A DNA stretch of 64,000 nucleotides from Actinospineispora eucalypti (GTDB lineage Bacteria > Actinomycetota > Actinomycetes > Mycobacteriales > Pseudonocardiaceae), in assembly GCA_014208095.1 (NCBI GenBank), contig JACHMT010000001.1:3162001-3226000 (forward strand). The letters run 5' to 3'. Each line of letters begins with the position of its first letter. Position 1 is the stretch's first letter. The notes beneath the pieces are model-generated. The model saw only the letters and a program-made list of their open reading frames with translations. It made no database searches and was not told the origin of the DNA. The position numbers were made by a program, and so were the translations under genes. Positions 26,481 through 35,871 of the stretch are shown here, piece after piece.

Positions 26481-26767
26481 GTCCAGGCAAGGGCACCACG
26501 CGGTGGACCCACAGCGGGTGATCCAGTCCCGGATGAATCGGGGACCTTGGCTTGTACATACGGGACTTTGCTCCCGTAGCTTCTGCGACAGCCCCGTCGC
26601 CGAAGCCAATAGCATGCGACTGGAGGCACTGCTGACGGCCTCCCCCCGCCCCCGTGTGCGCCCGGTGAGCTGAGTATTCTCGCCATCTGATCACCGACGG
26701 CGCGACCTGCTCGAAGCCGATCGAGCGGCGGCGGCCGCGGACGCATGAAATCCGAAGCGGAGGGACT
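26481..26767. promoter_or_regulatory. Intergenic region upstream of the oxygenase-flippase cluster
   Basis: About 290 bp without a gene. It contains the hairpin TACGGGACTTTGCTCCCGTA (26558-26577), a 7-bp stem with 6-nt loop that may end Nudix transcription. The promoter of the downstream cluster should lie between here and 26767. Confidence 0.4.
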
Positions 26768-27652
26768 GTGGACGCAACACCGGAAGTTGCGGTGAAGCCC
26801 GAGCTCGACCGACCGACATCGGTGGGCGGCACCCCGATTTTCACCCTGCAGTGGCCGGACACCAAGCAGCTCAACGAGCAGCTGCGGGAGGTGGTGCTGC
26901 GGAAGAAGGAGACCACTCCCGGGCTGAAGAAGTCGAACTGCGGGGGATGGCACAGCCAGACGGACTTCCAGCTGTGGCCTGACGCGCCGGTCCGCACGCT
27001 GATGGACATGCTGCTGCAGGGCATGCTGCCCCAGGTCATCAAGGCCACCGCCCCCGGAGCGCCCGAGGGTCTGTTCAAGGGTTGGGAGGTGGAGTCGTGG
27101 GCGAACGTCAACAAGATGGAGGACTCCGCCTCTCAACACGACCATGTGGGTGGCACCAACCTGTGGTCGGCGATCTACTACGTCGACACCGGTGAGGACG
27201 GCGAAGTCCGCAGCGGTCTCACCAAGTTCGTGGACATGAGCGGCGTCCCCAGGCCGCTCAAGGGCGACGCGGCCACGGCGGACCGCACCGCGCCCATCAA
27301 GACCTGGCAAGACGCCTGCGGGCTGTCGCCGGTGGGCGAGGAATACGACATCCAGGTCGAGCCGGTGCCCGGGAAAATGGTCATGTTCCCGTCCACCCTG
27401 CCGCACTACGTGACGCCGTACCTGAGCGAGCGGCAGCGCATCACCATCGCCTTCAACCTCAAGCACCCGGGTTACGCGGTCGCCGATCCGCAGAACCCGC
27501 GCGCTCGGAAAGCGATGATGTGGCGGAACTTCCGCGGCGTGATGCTGGCCGGGCAAAAGGCCAAGGGGGCCGCCCGCGACGGCCTGGCCCAGGTCGTACC
27601 CCCCGACCGTTGGCCGGCGCCGGTCCGGAAGCGCCTGCTGGGCGGCAACTGA
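26768..27652 (+). CDS. Putative 2OG-Fe(II) oxygenase, paralogue 1
   Basis: This 294-aa protein resembles the 2OG-FeII_Oxy_5 (TIGR02466-like) group. The core reads WANVNKMEDSASQHDHVGG then LWSAIYYVD, giving candidate iron ligands in QHDH. Later PGKMVMFPSTLPHYVTPY supplies the distal His, and RITIAFNL the 2-oxoglutarate-binding Arg. Such enzymes hydroxylate or otherwise oxidise small molecules or peptides. GTG start after CGGAGGGACT. It shares most of its length with the next gene (both have KGWE/D, VDMSGVPRP, FPxTLPHYVTPYL), which implies tandem duplication. Confidence 0.75.
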   Translation: MDATPEVAVKPELDRPTSVGGTPIFTLQWPDTKQLNEQLREVVLRKKETTPGLKKSNCGGWHSQTDFQLWPDAPVRTLMDMLLQGMLPQVIKATAPGAPEGLFKGWEVESWANVNKMEDSASQHDHVGGTNLWSAIYYVDTGEDGEVRSGLTKFVDMSGVPRPLKGDAATADRTAPIKTWQDACGLSPVGEEYDIQVEPVPGKMVMFPSTLPHYVTPYLSERQRITIAFNLKHPGYAVADPQNPRARKAMMWRNFRGVMLAGQKAKGAARDGLAQVVPPDRWPAPVRKRLLGGN

Positions 27653-27732
27653 GGCAGCCCATGCCCTTCGGCCGGCTCCAGCTAAGAGCGTGAGCTGAGT
27701 CGGAGCGAGACGCGGGATCGGAGGTTCTGCAG

Positions 27733-28482
27733 GTGGAGCCCGAGCTTCACGGAATAACGGAGATCGGCGGCACCAAGGTCTTCACCAAAGTGTGGCCGGA
27801 AGCCGACCTGATCAACGATCGGCTGGCCGCCCTGGTGCGGGCCAAGAAGGGCGACGCCCCCTCGCCATGGCGTTCCGAGGCGGACTTCGCCTTTTGGAAC
27901 GAACCAGCCGTCGATTCGCTGCTGACAATGCTGCGCACAATGCTGCGCGAGGTCGTTCGAGCCACGGTGCCATCACCGGACGAAAGGATGTTCAAGGGGT
28001 GGGACATCCGGGCGCGGGCAAATGTCCATGAGTTCACCGATTCCACGGCACCGCACAACCACGATGTTGGCGGGCTCACTGTGTGGTCGGCCGTGTACTA
28101 CGTCAATGCAGGCGAAGATCCCGGTGCTGACAACGGCGGGGTGACGCGGTTCATGGACATGAGCGGCGTCCCCCGTCCAGTCAGCGAGGCCAAGGACTAC
28201 AGCCTCGAGGTCGAGCCGGAGCCTGGGAAGATGCTGATTTTCCCGACGACCCTGCCGCACTACGTGACGCCGTACCTCGGACGGAACCAGCTCATCACCA
28301 TCACCGCCAAGCTGGTGCACCGCGATTTCATCGTGCCGGATCCGCAAAATCCGCAGGCGCGGACCAGCCGAATGTGGCGCGATTTCCGCGGGCCGATGCT
28401 AGCGCTGGAAAAGGGCAGAAGAGCCGCTCGTGGATTGCGCCGCACCTTGCTCGGCGACGAAGGAAAGCCCAACAAGCCGTAG
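27733..28482 (+). CDS. Putative 2OG-Fe(II) oxygenase, paralogue 2
   Basis: This 249-aa paralogue of the previous gene carries the same core (FTDSTAPHNHDVGG, VWSAVYYVN, FMDMSGVPRPV, PGKMLIFPTTLPHYVTPYLG). It lacks an insertion of about 25 residues present in paralogue 1 after GVPRP. In the first motif the ligand group is HNHD instead of HDH, so metal binding may differ. GTG start after CGGAGGTTCT, 80 bp after paralogue 1 and 15 bp before the flippase gene. Confidence 0.75.
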   Translation: MEPELHGITEIGGTKVFTKVWPEADLINDRLAALVRAKKGDAPSPWRSEADFAFWNEPAVDSLLTMLRTMLREVVRATVPSPDERMFKGWDIRARANVHEFTDSTAPHNHDVGGLTVWSAVYYVNAGEDPGADNGGVTRFMDMSGVPRPVSEAKDYSLEVEPEPGKMLIFPTTLPHYVTPYLGRNQLITITAKLVHRDFIVPDPQNPQARTSRMWRDFRGPMLALEKGRRAARGLRRTLLGDEGKPNKP

Positions 28483-28497
28483 GGCCTGAAGCAGCTA

Positions 28498-30282
28498 GTG
28501 AGGCCAGGACACCCTCGCTGGTTCAGCCGGGTACACCGGCCGATGCTTCACGAGATGAAAGGGACCACCACGTTGAACCCGGACAACCGTGGCCGAGTTG
28601 ACGCCCCGGCGGCGCCGCCGGGCACGGTTGGCCCGGCGCACTCGCAACCGGTCGTAACAGAGGAGACCGGCACGACCGCGAGCGCAACAGCGAGCGACGC
28701 CCAGCGCGGCAGGGACGCCACCGCCCGAAACTCGATGACCGTGGTCGTCTGGACACTGGCCAGCCGGGTGACCGGCATGCTCCGGGTGCTGCTGATCGGC
28801 GCCCTGATGGGCCCCACGTTCTTCGCGAACATCTTCCAAGCTGGGTACGTACTGCCGAACACGATTCACCATGTGATCGCCGGGCCCGTCCTGGCCGGCG
28901 TGCTCATTCCCGCGATCGTGCGCGCCTTCGACTCGGCGGGCCGCGGCCGGGCGGTCGAACTTCTCGGCCGGATCAGCGGCTGTATCCTGTCCGTGGCCGG
29001 CGCCGGCGCGCTCGGGCTGTGCCTGCTGTCACCCGCAGTGGCCTGGGCGTTCACCGCTGGCGTCCCGGATGCCGAGCGGGACCGAGCCTGGCAGCTCGCT
29101 GTCATCCTGCTGCTGTTCGTGGCTCCCCAGATCGTGGGCTACGCCGTGGTCGCGCTTGGGGTGGCGGCACAGCAGTCCCAGGGCCGCTTCGCGCTGGCCG
29201 CCGCCGCGCCGGCGATCGAGAACATCGGCACGATCATCACCGTGGGTCTCGCCGCCTCGGTCTACGGCGTCGGCCTGGAGGTGGACCGGGCACCGACCGG
29301 CATGATGATCATGCTGGGTGTGGGCACCACCGCCGCCGTGGTGGTGCACGCCGGTCTGCAGCTATACGGGGCACACAAGGTCGGGTTGCTGACCAGGCCC
29401 ACCTGGGGCTGGCGGCGAGACGCAGAGGCTCTCGCCGCGCTGCGGCGGGTCCTGTGGTCGGTGCCGGTGGCCGTCTGCCCGTCGGTGACGAACTTCGTGG
29501 TCACGATCGTGGCCGCCACCGTGCCCGGTGGCGTGGTCGTGGTGCAGCTCTCGCTACAGATGTACTGGGCGCTGTCCTTCCTCGGCGCCCGAGCGGTGTC
29601 GATCGCCGCGCTGCCCCGGCTGGCCTCGGCCGCTGGAGAGAGCGACCCCAGCACGTACGCGCACGCCCTTCGGCAGGGCAGCTTCTTCGCGCTGGCCGCG
29701 AGCCTGCCCTCGCTGTGCCTGCTCATGACTTTCGCCGGCCCGACGGCAAACCTGCTGGCGAACGGTGAGCTCCGCCACGGCGACCTCATCGGTGTGCTCG
29801 GGGCCTGTCTGACCGTGGTCGCGTTCACCCAGCTGTCCGGCGGCCTGTACGACTTCGGCCGCCAAGCCCTGTTCGCCCGCCTCGACAAGCACGGCCCGGC
29901 GCTGGCAAGTACGATCGGCCTGATCGTCGGCACCACGCTGGCCTTCGCGATGTACCTGCTGCCCGCGGACGGCTCCCGGATCGTCGGCCTGGTGATCGCC
30001 ATGATGTTCGGAGAGACGGTTCCCGCCCTCGTGGTGCTGATGCGCCTGCGGCGCGCGATCCGTCCAGAACCACTCACCAAGCCCGCCTACCTGCGTTCCG
30101 CGGGAGCCGCGGTGCTCGCCATGGCCCCCGTGGCGGCCGCCGGTTGGCTGCTCCTGCACCAGCTGCGGCCAGAACGGATCGGCGAGCTGGCCGTGCTCGT
30201 TGGCTGCGGAGCCTGCTCACTGGCCATCTACCTGCTCGTGCTGCGCGCCACCGGGCGGAAAGCCGGCCTCGAACTTCGATGA
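28498..30282 (+). CDS. MurJ/MviN-type lipid flippase
   Basis: A polytopic membrane protein of up to 594 aa from the MATE/MOP superfamily. MurJ flips lipid II; relatives flip other polyprenyl-linked or amphipathic products. A long disordered N-terminus (about 80 residues) precedes SRVTGMLRVLLIGALMGPT, the first helix with the conserved Arg-rich motif, and about 13 more hydrophobic segments follow. The start is uncertain: GTG 28498, ATG 28543 and ATG 28555 are possible and none has a strong ribosome site. Linkage to two oxygenases suggests a dedicated substrate, not housekeeping lipid II. Confidence 0.82.
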   Translation: MRPGHPRWFSRVHRPMLHEMKGTTTLNPDNRGRVDAPAAPPGTVGPAHSQPVVTEETGTTASATASDAQRGRDATARNSMTVVVWTLASRVTGMLRVLLIGALMGPTFFANIFQAGYVLPNTIHHVIAGPVLAGVLIPAIVRAFDSAGRGRAVELLGRISGCILSVAGAGALGLCLLSPAVAWAFTAGVPDAERDRAWQLAVILLLFVAPQIVGYAVVALGVAAQQSQGRFALAAAAPAIENIGTIITVGLAASVYGVGLEVDRAPTGMMIMLGVGTTAAVVVHAGLQLYGAHKVGLLTRPTWGWRRDAEALAALRRVLWSVPVAVCPSVTNFVVTIVAATVPGGVVVVQLSLQMYWALSFLGARAVSIAALPRLASAAGESDPSTYAHALRQGSFFALAASLPSLCLLMTFAGPTANLLANGELRHGDLIGVLGACLTVVAFTQLSGGLYDFGRQALFARLDKHGPALASTIGLIVGTTLAFAMYLLPADGSRIVGLVIAMMFGETVPALVVLMRLRRAIRPEPLTKPAYLRSAGAAVLAMAPVAAAGWLLLHQLRPERIGELAVLVGCGACSLAIYLLVLRATGRKAGLELR

Positions 30283-30553
30283 TCTGACGCCAGCGGGAGG
30301 ATGTCGCCAGCGGTGACATCCCATCGGGACCAGGCACTGCGGGCCGCAACTAGATTCGACACCTGATCGTCGGAAGGGTTTCCTAGCTGGGGTTCGGCCC
30401 GGCGAAATCCTCATCGCCAGGCAGCCAATCGGCTCGGCCGCGATCTCCTCGAAGACCCTTGGTTGCGAGCGCACCCCTCGACTTTCGCGACTTACCGAAC
30501 GGACGTTCGCTGAGCAGGCAGTCCGGGGCTGCCTGCGCGGGTACCTGTGCGAG
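30283..30553. other. Intergenic, no gene seen
   Basis: About 270 bp between the flippase and a decayed tRNA. Nothing recognised. Confidence 0.4.
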
Positions 30554-30627
30554 CAGGGGCGGCCGGACTTGAACACGGCATCTCCCGGCGTGGAAACCGG
30601 TCGCTCTGCCTGCTGAGCTACACCCCT
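30554..30627 (-). pseudogene. Degenerate tRNA-Trp
   Basis: Acceptor arms AGGGGTG and CGCCCCT pair over seven bases (one G-T). The D-arm is GCTC/GAGC. The anticodon stem is CCGGT/GCCGG around a six-base loop TTCCAC containing CCA, one base short of normal. The T-arm has GCCG then an extra T before GTTCAAGTCCGGC, breaking the stem. It resembles actinobacterial tRNA-Trp but is unlikely to be functional. Confidence 0.6.
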
Positions 30628-30628
30628 A

Positions 30629-31180
30629 GGAGCCTGCTGAATAAGGGCGTGTTGGGGGCGGGATGAGTGCCACAACGGCCTGGTGCTCAGGGGCAGGATC
30701 TGTTCGGCTGGATGGCTGGTGGTCGTGGCGGTGGCCGGGGGTGTGGGGTGCTGGTTCAGGCCATTGCCCATGCCCCGGATTCGCGGGTGAGTCCCAGGGG
30801 TGACCAGGCGGCGTAGGTTGAGCCCGGCGATGCGGTGGCGCAGCCAATGATCGTTTTTGGTGACGCCGCGGTAGCGGAGTTTGCGGTTGACTCGCACGAG
30901 CCAGGCGATTCCGCGTTCGACCATGGGGCGGTGTTGGAGGTACTCGTCTCGCCAGGCTGGTTCACGGGCCGTTGCCCGGGCCGCGCGTAGCAGGCGTTCG
31001 TGCTGGTGGATGGTGAGTTTGCGGCCGTGTTTGGCGGTGGTGCGGCGTGAGGCCAGCGGGCAGCCGCGACAGTGTCGTTGGAAGGACGCGCCACGGCTGG
31101 GGCGGATGGTGACGGTGTGCCCAGCCGGGCAGGTCACGGTGTCGGCGTCATGGTTGATGGTGAAGTCGAGCGCTGGCCCA
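30629..31180 (-). pseudogene. IS1182-family transposase, C-terminal remnant
   Basis: The minus frame reads VTCPAGHTVTIRPS, HCRGCPLASRRTTAKHGR, EYLQHRPMVERGIAWLVR and NRKLRYRGVTKNDHWLRHR, the end of IS1182 transposases. The IS end GGAGCCTGCTGAATAAGG lies at 30629. The 5' half is absent, replaced by a DUF6292-like remnant. Confidence 0.8.
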
Positions 31181-31184
31181 CACG

Positions 31185-31740
31185 GTGTTTTCGCGGGCGT
31201 TGAGCGCGGCGGCGAAGTGGGCGACCGTGACCGGCGCCGGGACGATCTGGTGCGGCAGATACCGCGCCACTGCGTGGCTTGATCCGGTGGTGTCGGGTGT
31301 GGCGTGGCGTGGCGGGGCGCGGTGTGGCTGGCCGAAGTACTGGCGATGGGTGCTGGCTGGAGTGCGGCTGACCAGCCGTGGTGCTCGTTCCAGTCGAGTT
31401 GGACCGGCGCCCACCGGGCGGGGTCGATCCAGGTCGGGGCGAGTGTGATCCGGCCATCGAGGGTGCCGGGATCTGCCGTCGTGTGGGTTTCGCGCACGAT
31501 CAGGCCGCGCTGGTCGAGTCGCATAGCGACGGCGGCGAGATAGCCGGTGACGAGCTGGATCTCATCGTGCAGCGTCCCTTCCCCAGTGGCCGACGTCGAG
31601 CCACAGGGCGGTGACATGTCGCCGGCGACGACGGGACGCTCACGCGGCGGGAGCAGGGGTAAGGGCACTGAACAGCGGTCGAGGCGTTCGCTCGGGAGAC
31701 CGGGGCGGTCACGCGGACCGTCCAGATGTGAAACCGACAT
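31185..31740 (-). pseudogene. DUF6292-like protein, frameshifted
   Basis: From ATG 31740 the frame contains GYLAAVAMRLDQRGL and LDWNEHHGWSAAL, matching the layout of DUF6292 proteins found in actinobacterial integrative elements. After a frameshift near 31290 another frame gives YLPHQIVPAPVTVAHFAAAL, the usual end. It then abuts the IS1182 remnant. Family name is from memory of the motif, function unknown. Confidence 0.5.
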
Positions 31741-32187
31741 GCCATCCTCCCGAATCCAGTTGAGACATCTGTGCAGGTGGTCGCGGCGTCGTGAGTGTGC
31801 CCGTACACGATCAGGGCCACGCTCACCGCTGGTTTGCCGAGACCACGGATGTGCGCGAGTTCGCCCCACACTTGTCACGCACGCGGTGTTTTCTGTGACG
31901 GGGAACATACTCTTTTCAGGAGGTCGGCTGTAGGGGTCCGGCCCTATTGAAACCGATGGAGTCACACCAGTCAGTAATTGAAAGTGACACCACTCCGGCG
32001 GTTGAGAAAAACCTTTTTCTTAGGCGAGCTATCAAACGCACGGAGAGGAACTTTTACCGAATTTCGATCGGTAACGACCGACACAAGAGGCATCGGGCGC
32101 TCTTTGTGGTCACACGCCGTCGCGCCGACCGTCAGGCGCTGTGACTGTCGTTGCCCGTCGCGGTGGCGCCGGGGCGGGGTATCACGT
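31741..32187. other. AT-richer intergenic stretch
   Basis: No gene supported. Bases 31970-32060 are notably AT-rich relative to the surroundings (for example GAGAAAAACCTTTTTCTTAG), which suggests regulatory or foreign DNA. A 65-residue open frame at 31947 has no recognisable features. Confidence 0.4.
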
Positions 32188-32348
32188 TGTCACCTGCCGC
32201 GACGATGGGACCACCGGTCTGCCACTAGGTAGGGACCACTTCGGCGGTCACGGGCCGTGTGGTGATCGTGCTCCAGGGGCTGGTCGGCCGTCAACGTGTG
32301 CCGGTCGCCGGCTCCGGTGATCGGCGCGGGTCACCACCCGCGTGGCGT

Positions 32349-33158
32349 TCATTCGTCGTGGCGTTGTTGGCCGGGTTGGGGTCGTTGGCGTTGGCGGTAG
32401 GACTCGCCTTCGACGACGAGCTCGAACGCGGCTGATTGCAACCGGTCCAACGCCGATTGGCCGAGGAGCTGGTCGGCCATCATAGAGAGGATTTCCGGGC
32501 CTTCCCGGTTCGAGGTGATGATCGTGGAGCACTCCCGGTGGCGTTCCACGATGAGTTCGTAGAAGTCGTTGGTTTGGTCGACACCGAGCGGGTGCAGCGC
32601 CAGATCGTCGATGATCAATAGTTGGACGCGGTGGAGTTTGCGCATCTGTTCTTCGTGGCTGTTGTCCAGCCTGGCGGCGCGTAGTCGTTTGAACAGTTTG
32701 TCGGCGCGTTCGAGGTGCACGGAGTAGCGGCGGCGCACGGCGGCGTGTCCGAGGGCGTTGGCCAGGAACGTTTTACCGACCCCGACTGGGCCTAAGATCA
32801 TCAAGTTGAGGGCTTGGTCGAGGAACCGCAGCGAGCACAGCTCGGCCCACAGGGCGCGGTCGAACGCGACGGTGGTGGAGTCGTCCCAGGCGTCGAGGAC
32901 CATGGTGGGGTCCAGGTTCGCTTCGCGGGCACGCCGGTCGGCGGAGTGGTGGTCGCGGCGGGTGACCTCGTCGGCGAACAGCATCTCCAGGAACTCGTGA
33001 TGGGGAAGGTGCTGGGTGCGGGCCAGCGCGAGGCGCTCGGGCAGGGTGTCGAGCAGTTGGCCGAGTTTGAGCCGGCGCATCAAGGCCTTGAGCTCGGCGG
33101 AGACCTCGACCCGTTGCATCGGCGCCGACCCGGCCGCCGCACGCCTGTTGGGGCTCAT
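32349..33158 (-). CDS. istB: IstB helper ATPase of IS21 element 2
   Basis: This 269-aa AAA+ protein regulates IS21 transposition by bending target DNA and activating IstA. Walker A is GPVGVGKT and Walker B is LLIIDDLALHPL. The sensor region is STIITSNREGPE. ATG 33158 is chosen because it overlaps the istA stop (ATGA), although the frame is open further upstream. Intact. Confidence 0.9.
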   Translation of the reverse strand: MSPNRRAAAGSAPMQRVEVSAELKALMRRLKLGQLLDTLPERLALARTQHLPHHEFLEMLFADEVTRRDHHSADRRAREANLDPTMVLDAWDDSTTVAFDRALWAELCSLRFLDQALNLMILGPVGVGKTFLANALGHAAVRRRYSVHLERADKLFKRLRAARLDNSHEEQMRKLHRVQLLIIDDLALHPLGVDQTNDFYELIVERHRECSTIITSNREGPEILSMMADQLLGQSALDRLQSAAFELVVEGESYRQRQRPQPGQQRHDE

Positions 33159-34829
33159 GAAGGCCTCCGGTGCTCGCCGACCCCGCCAGTGGATCTGCTG
33201 GTGGTTCTGCCGGTGGCGAACTCGTCCGGGGCGCGCACGAAGCGGGCCGCGGCGGGCACCACCTTCGAGTCGGCGGCAGGGCCAGGGGCGGGCGTGGTGG
33301 GCAGGCATAGCTGCTCACCAACCCGGGAGGTGTCGGCGGGTGCGGCGAGGCCACGGGTGAGCATCCGGTCGATGAGCCCGACGTTGACCGCTTCGACCTC
33401 CAGCGCGCGGGCGCAGGCGTGGTCGACCTGGCCGGCGCCGTGGCGGCGGACCAGACCGAGCAGCCGGTAGACCTGTCGCATCCGGGTCCAAGGCAGCGGG
33501 TGATCCAGCAGCGCGACCGCGTAGGCGCCGACGTGCTCGCCGTGCGCGGCGGCGCGGCGGGCCAGCGCGTCCAGGTCCCGCATCGCGTAGATGGACACCT
33601 CGCTGGGCAGGTCCGCCGGGTCGGTGTGGCGCCGGCCGGGTGGCTGACGCGGATGCACCTTGATCAGCTGGCCCCGGTGATACAGCTTGACGGTGCGCGC
33701 GTCCGCCCGGGCCACCAGCCGTTGCCCGATCAACTCCCCGGGCACCGAATACGGGGCGTGGTCCACCTGGGCATGCCGATCCCGGGCCACCTTGGGCCGG
33801 GTGTAGGCGGGGATCTCGAACGGCCCGTCCGGAGCCGCCAACAACAGGGCGGCCTCGTGCTCGGTGAACACCTCGGCGGGCCGTGCCCGGGTGGTGCCGT
33901 GGATCCGCTGCCCCGCAACCTCGGCGCACCAGGTCGTGGCGCGGGCGCGGCAGTCGGCCAGATCCAGGAACTGCTCGCCGGCGAAGAAGCTGGATCGTAC
34001 GTATTGCACGCATTTTTCGACCCTCGGCTTGTCCTGAGGCCGCCGGACCCTGGCAGGGTCGATCGCGAAGCCCCGGGCCTGGGCGTACTCGCGGAACGCG
34101 TCGTTGAACCGGGGCTCGAGGTTGTCGGCCTGATCAACAATCGCCTTCATGGAGTCCGGGATGACGACCTTGAACACCCCGTTGAAGAACGTCCAGGCCG
34201 CGTCGAACCCGACGATCACCTCGTGCAGTGTCTGGCGATGGGTCGGGTAGAGGAACATGTGCCGCGAATACACTGCGGTGAAGATCAACCCGTGGGTCAC
34301 CCGGCGCGCGCCCCGGGCCGGGTCCGGGATCAGCCCGAGCCGGCCGAAATCGACCTGCAGCTCCACCCCCGGATCCCCATCGACCACCGGCACCGTCGGC
34401 CGCCGGCGGCCGAACCCCCAACTCCTCGACCGCGTAGCGGTGCAGCGTGCGATACGGCACCACCACACCCCGCCGACCCAGCAGCACATGCACCTTGGTC
34501 AGCGTCACGCCGTCATCCAGCCAGGCCCGGATCTGTTCTCGATGCGCCGATAACGACTCCCGCGCCGCCCCGACCCCGCGTGGTCGATCCGGGCGCACCG
34601 CCGCCACCACGACGCCGATCAGCTCATCGGACAGCTGCCCGGCGCCACCCTCCTGGCAGACCCCGGCGGCCTGTGCCGCTTCTACGTAGCGGCGAACGGT
34701 CTTGCGATCCACGCCAGCCAGCGCGGTCACCTTGCGCAACGAGCGGCCTTCCAACCACAGCCGCAAGATCTCTTTGACCTCGATCACCGACACCTCCCGG
34801 TAGCTCATGCGGGCAACAAACGACCGCAT
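33155..34829 (-). pseudogene. istA: IstA transposase of IS21 element 2, one-base frameshift
   Basis: The N-terminal frame has a helix-turn-helix (LEGRSLRKVTALAGVDRKTV) and reaches YRTLHRYAVEELG. One extra G in a G run near 34420 (TTGGGGGTTC) shifts the frame. The second frame continues FGRRRPTVPVVDGDPGVELQ through the DDE core (VDFGRLG; VVIPDSMKAIVD; QDKPRVEKCVQYVRSS) to 33155. If the base is a sequencing error the element is intact. Confidence 0.85.
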
Positions 34830-34856
34830 GACCGCGAAGGCGAGGAGCCACGCCGC

Positions 34857-34950
34857 GTGGTCCCACTACCGGAAAACCGGTGGTCCCATCACTGGCAAAC
34901 CCTGGTCCCATCCCCATGGCAAAACCAGAACTCAGCTGGTCCCATCGTCA
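34857..34950. repeat. IS21 element 2 internal terminal repeats
   Basis: Direct repeats built on TGGTCCCAT or TGGTCCCAC recur four times at irregular spacing inside the right end, as expected for IstA binding sites. An inverted partner is at the left end near 32207-32233. Confidence 0.7.
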
Positions 34951-34984
34951 TGGCAGCTGACATCACGTTGGCGGGCCGCCGGGC

Positions 34985-35230
34985 AGCCACGCCCGCGACG
35001 CCATGTTCGGTGATGTCGACAAAGAAGTCGGGCCGGACCCGCGGCCCTGCCAGCGCGCTGGCCTGGGCACAAAGCGCGCTGCGCAGCAACGGCGGTGGCC
35101 TGGTGATCGCTGGTGTCGACCGGCAGCTGTGCTCGGAGCCGCACGGCGCGGTGATCGAGTTGCGGGCCTTGCCTGGCTGGCGCGATGACTGGTCGGCACG
35201 GTGACCTACCGGCTGGTGTTGCGCGCGTCG
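34985..35230 (+). pseudogene. Decayed paralogue of the unknown protein at 45160
   Basis: The frame reads SALAWAQSALRSNGGGLVIA and LPGWRDDW, then in a shifted frame GTVTYRL. The protein fragment at 45160-45392 reads LAWAQTQLHGNGGNLLITGA, PGWHDQW and GTLTYRP. They are clearly related. I do not recognise the family. Confidence 0.5.
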
Positions 35231-35356
35231 AGCTGGCGAACTGAGCACGGTCAGGCCGGGCTGGGGTGCACGGGTGTGCAGCGGTCACCGTGTGGAGCCG
35301 TCACCGTGTCTGCCGGGGTGCGCACCAGGACTCACGACGGCGAGCGGCACTGCTGG

Positions 35357-35623
35357 TTATCGCTGGTTGAGGACGTTGAGACGCTGTTGGTAATCCTCGG
35401 CGTCGATCTCGCCGAGGGCGTAACGTTGGCGCAACGTGTCCAGCGCCGGATCGTGTCCCGAGACCGGTGTCGTGGCCGGATCCGTGGCCGATGGTGACCG
35501 ATGCGTGCCCAGTTGGCGCATGAGCCACACAGCCGCCAACACCAGGAGGCTGAGGATCGCCAGGAGAATGAGCAGCCCCAATCCACCCCACAACCACATA
35601 CCCATCATCATCGAGTCCCTCAT
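35357..35623 (-). CDS. SHOCT-domain small membrane protein
   Basis: This 88-aa protein begins MRDSMMMGMWLW, has one membrane helix (about residues 10-33, GGLGLLILLAILSLLVLAAV) and a C-terminal SHOCT motif (DTLRQRYALGEIDAEDYQQRL). SHOCT domains are short oligomerisation helices. ATG 35623 follows GAGGTG. The frame is open further upstream, but the membrane helix would then be internal. No operon partner. Confidence 0.8.
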   Translation of the reverse strand: MRDSMMMGMWLWGGLGLLILLAILSLLVLAAVWLMRQLGTHRSPSATDPATTPVSGHDPALDTLRQRYALGEIDAEDYQQRLNVLNQR

Positions 35624-35871
35624 CACCTCGACTCCGTTCAACTCGCGCGGTCCCCTCGGGCCTACGATAGTGCGGTCGGGGGCGCGCGGCGCCACGCCGA
35701 TCGTTATGGCTGGTCCACTGTTTCTGTCCGGGAGTTCTGCCCGAATCAGCCGTTCCGTCTCGGCCTGGAGTTCCGGCGCCATCTGTCCGCGTATGAGCCC
35801 AGGGTCGGGGGACCCGGTGGTTCTCCTGATCGTGCCCCCTACCCGCGTGGCTTGGCCGCTGGAGGTTGGCA

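Larger units (their letters stand above)
32188..34962 (-). mobile_element. IS21-family element 2, complete ends
   Basis: Terminal inverted repeats of 26 bp begin TGTCACCTGCCGCGACGATG at 32188 and end with the imperfect complement at 34962. Both sides carry TCACGT (32182-32187 and 34963-34968), a 6-bp target duplication. Further internal repeats (TGGTCCCAT units) lie at 34857-34950. It carries istA and istB on the minus strand. Confidence 0.88.

Noticed and set aside
31947..32144. 65-aa plus-strand frame in the AT-rich island
   Set aside because: No recognised motif, weak start context, and composition explained by the AT-rich patch.
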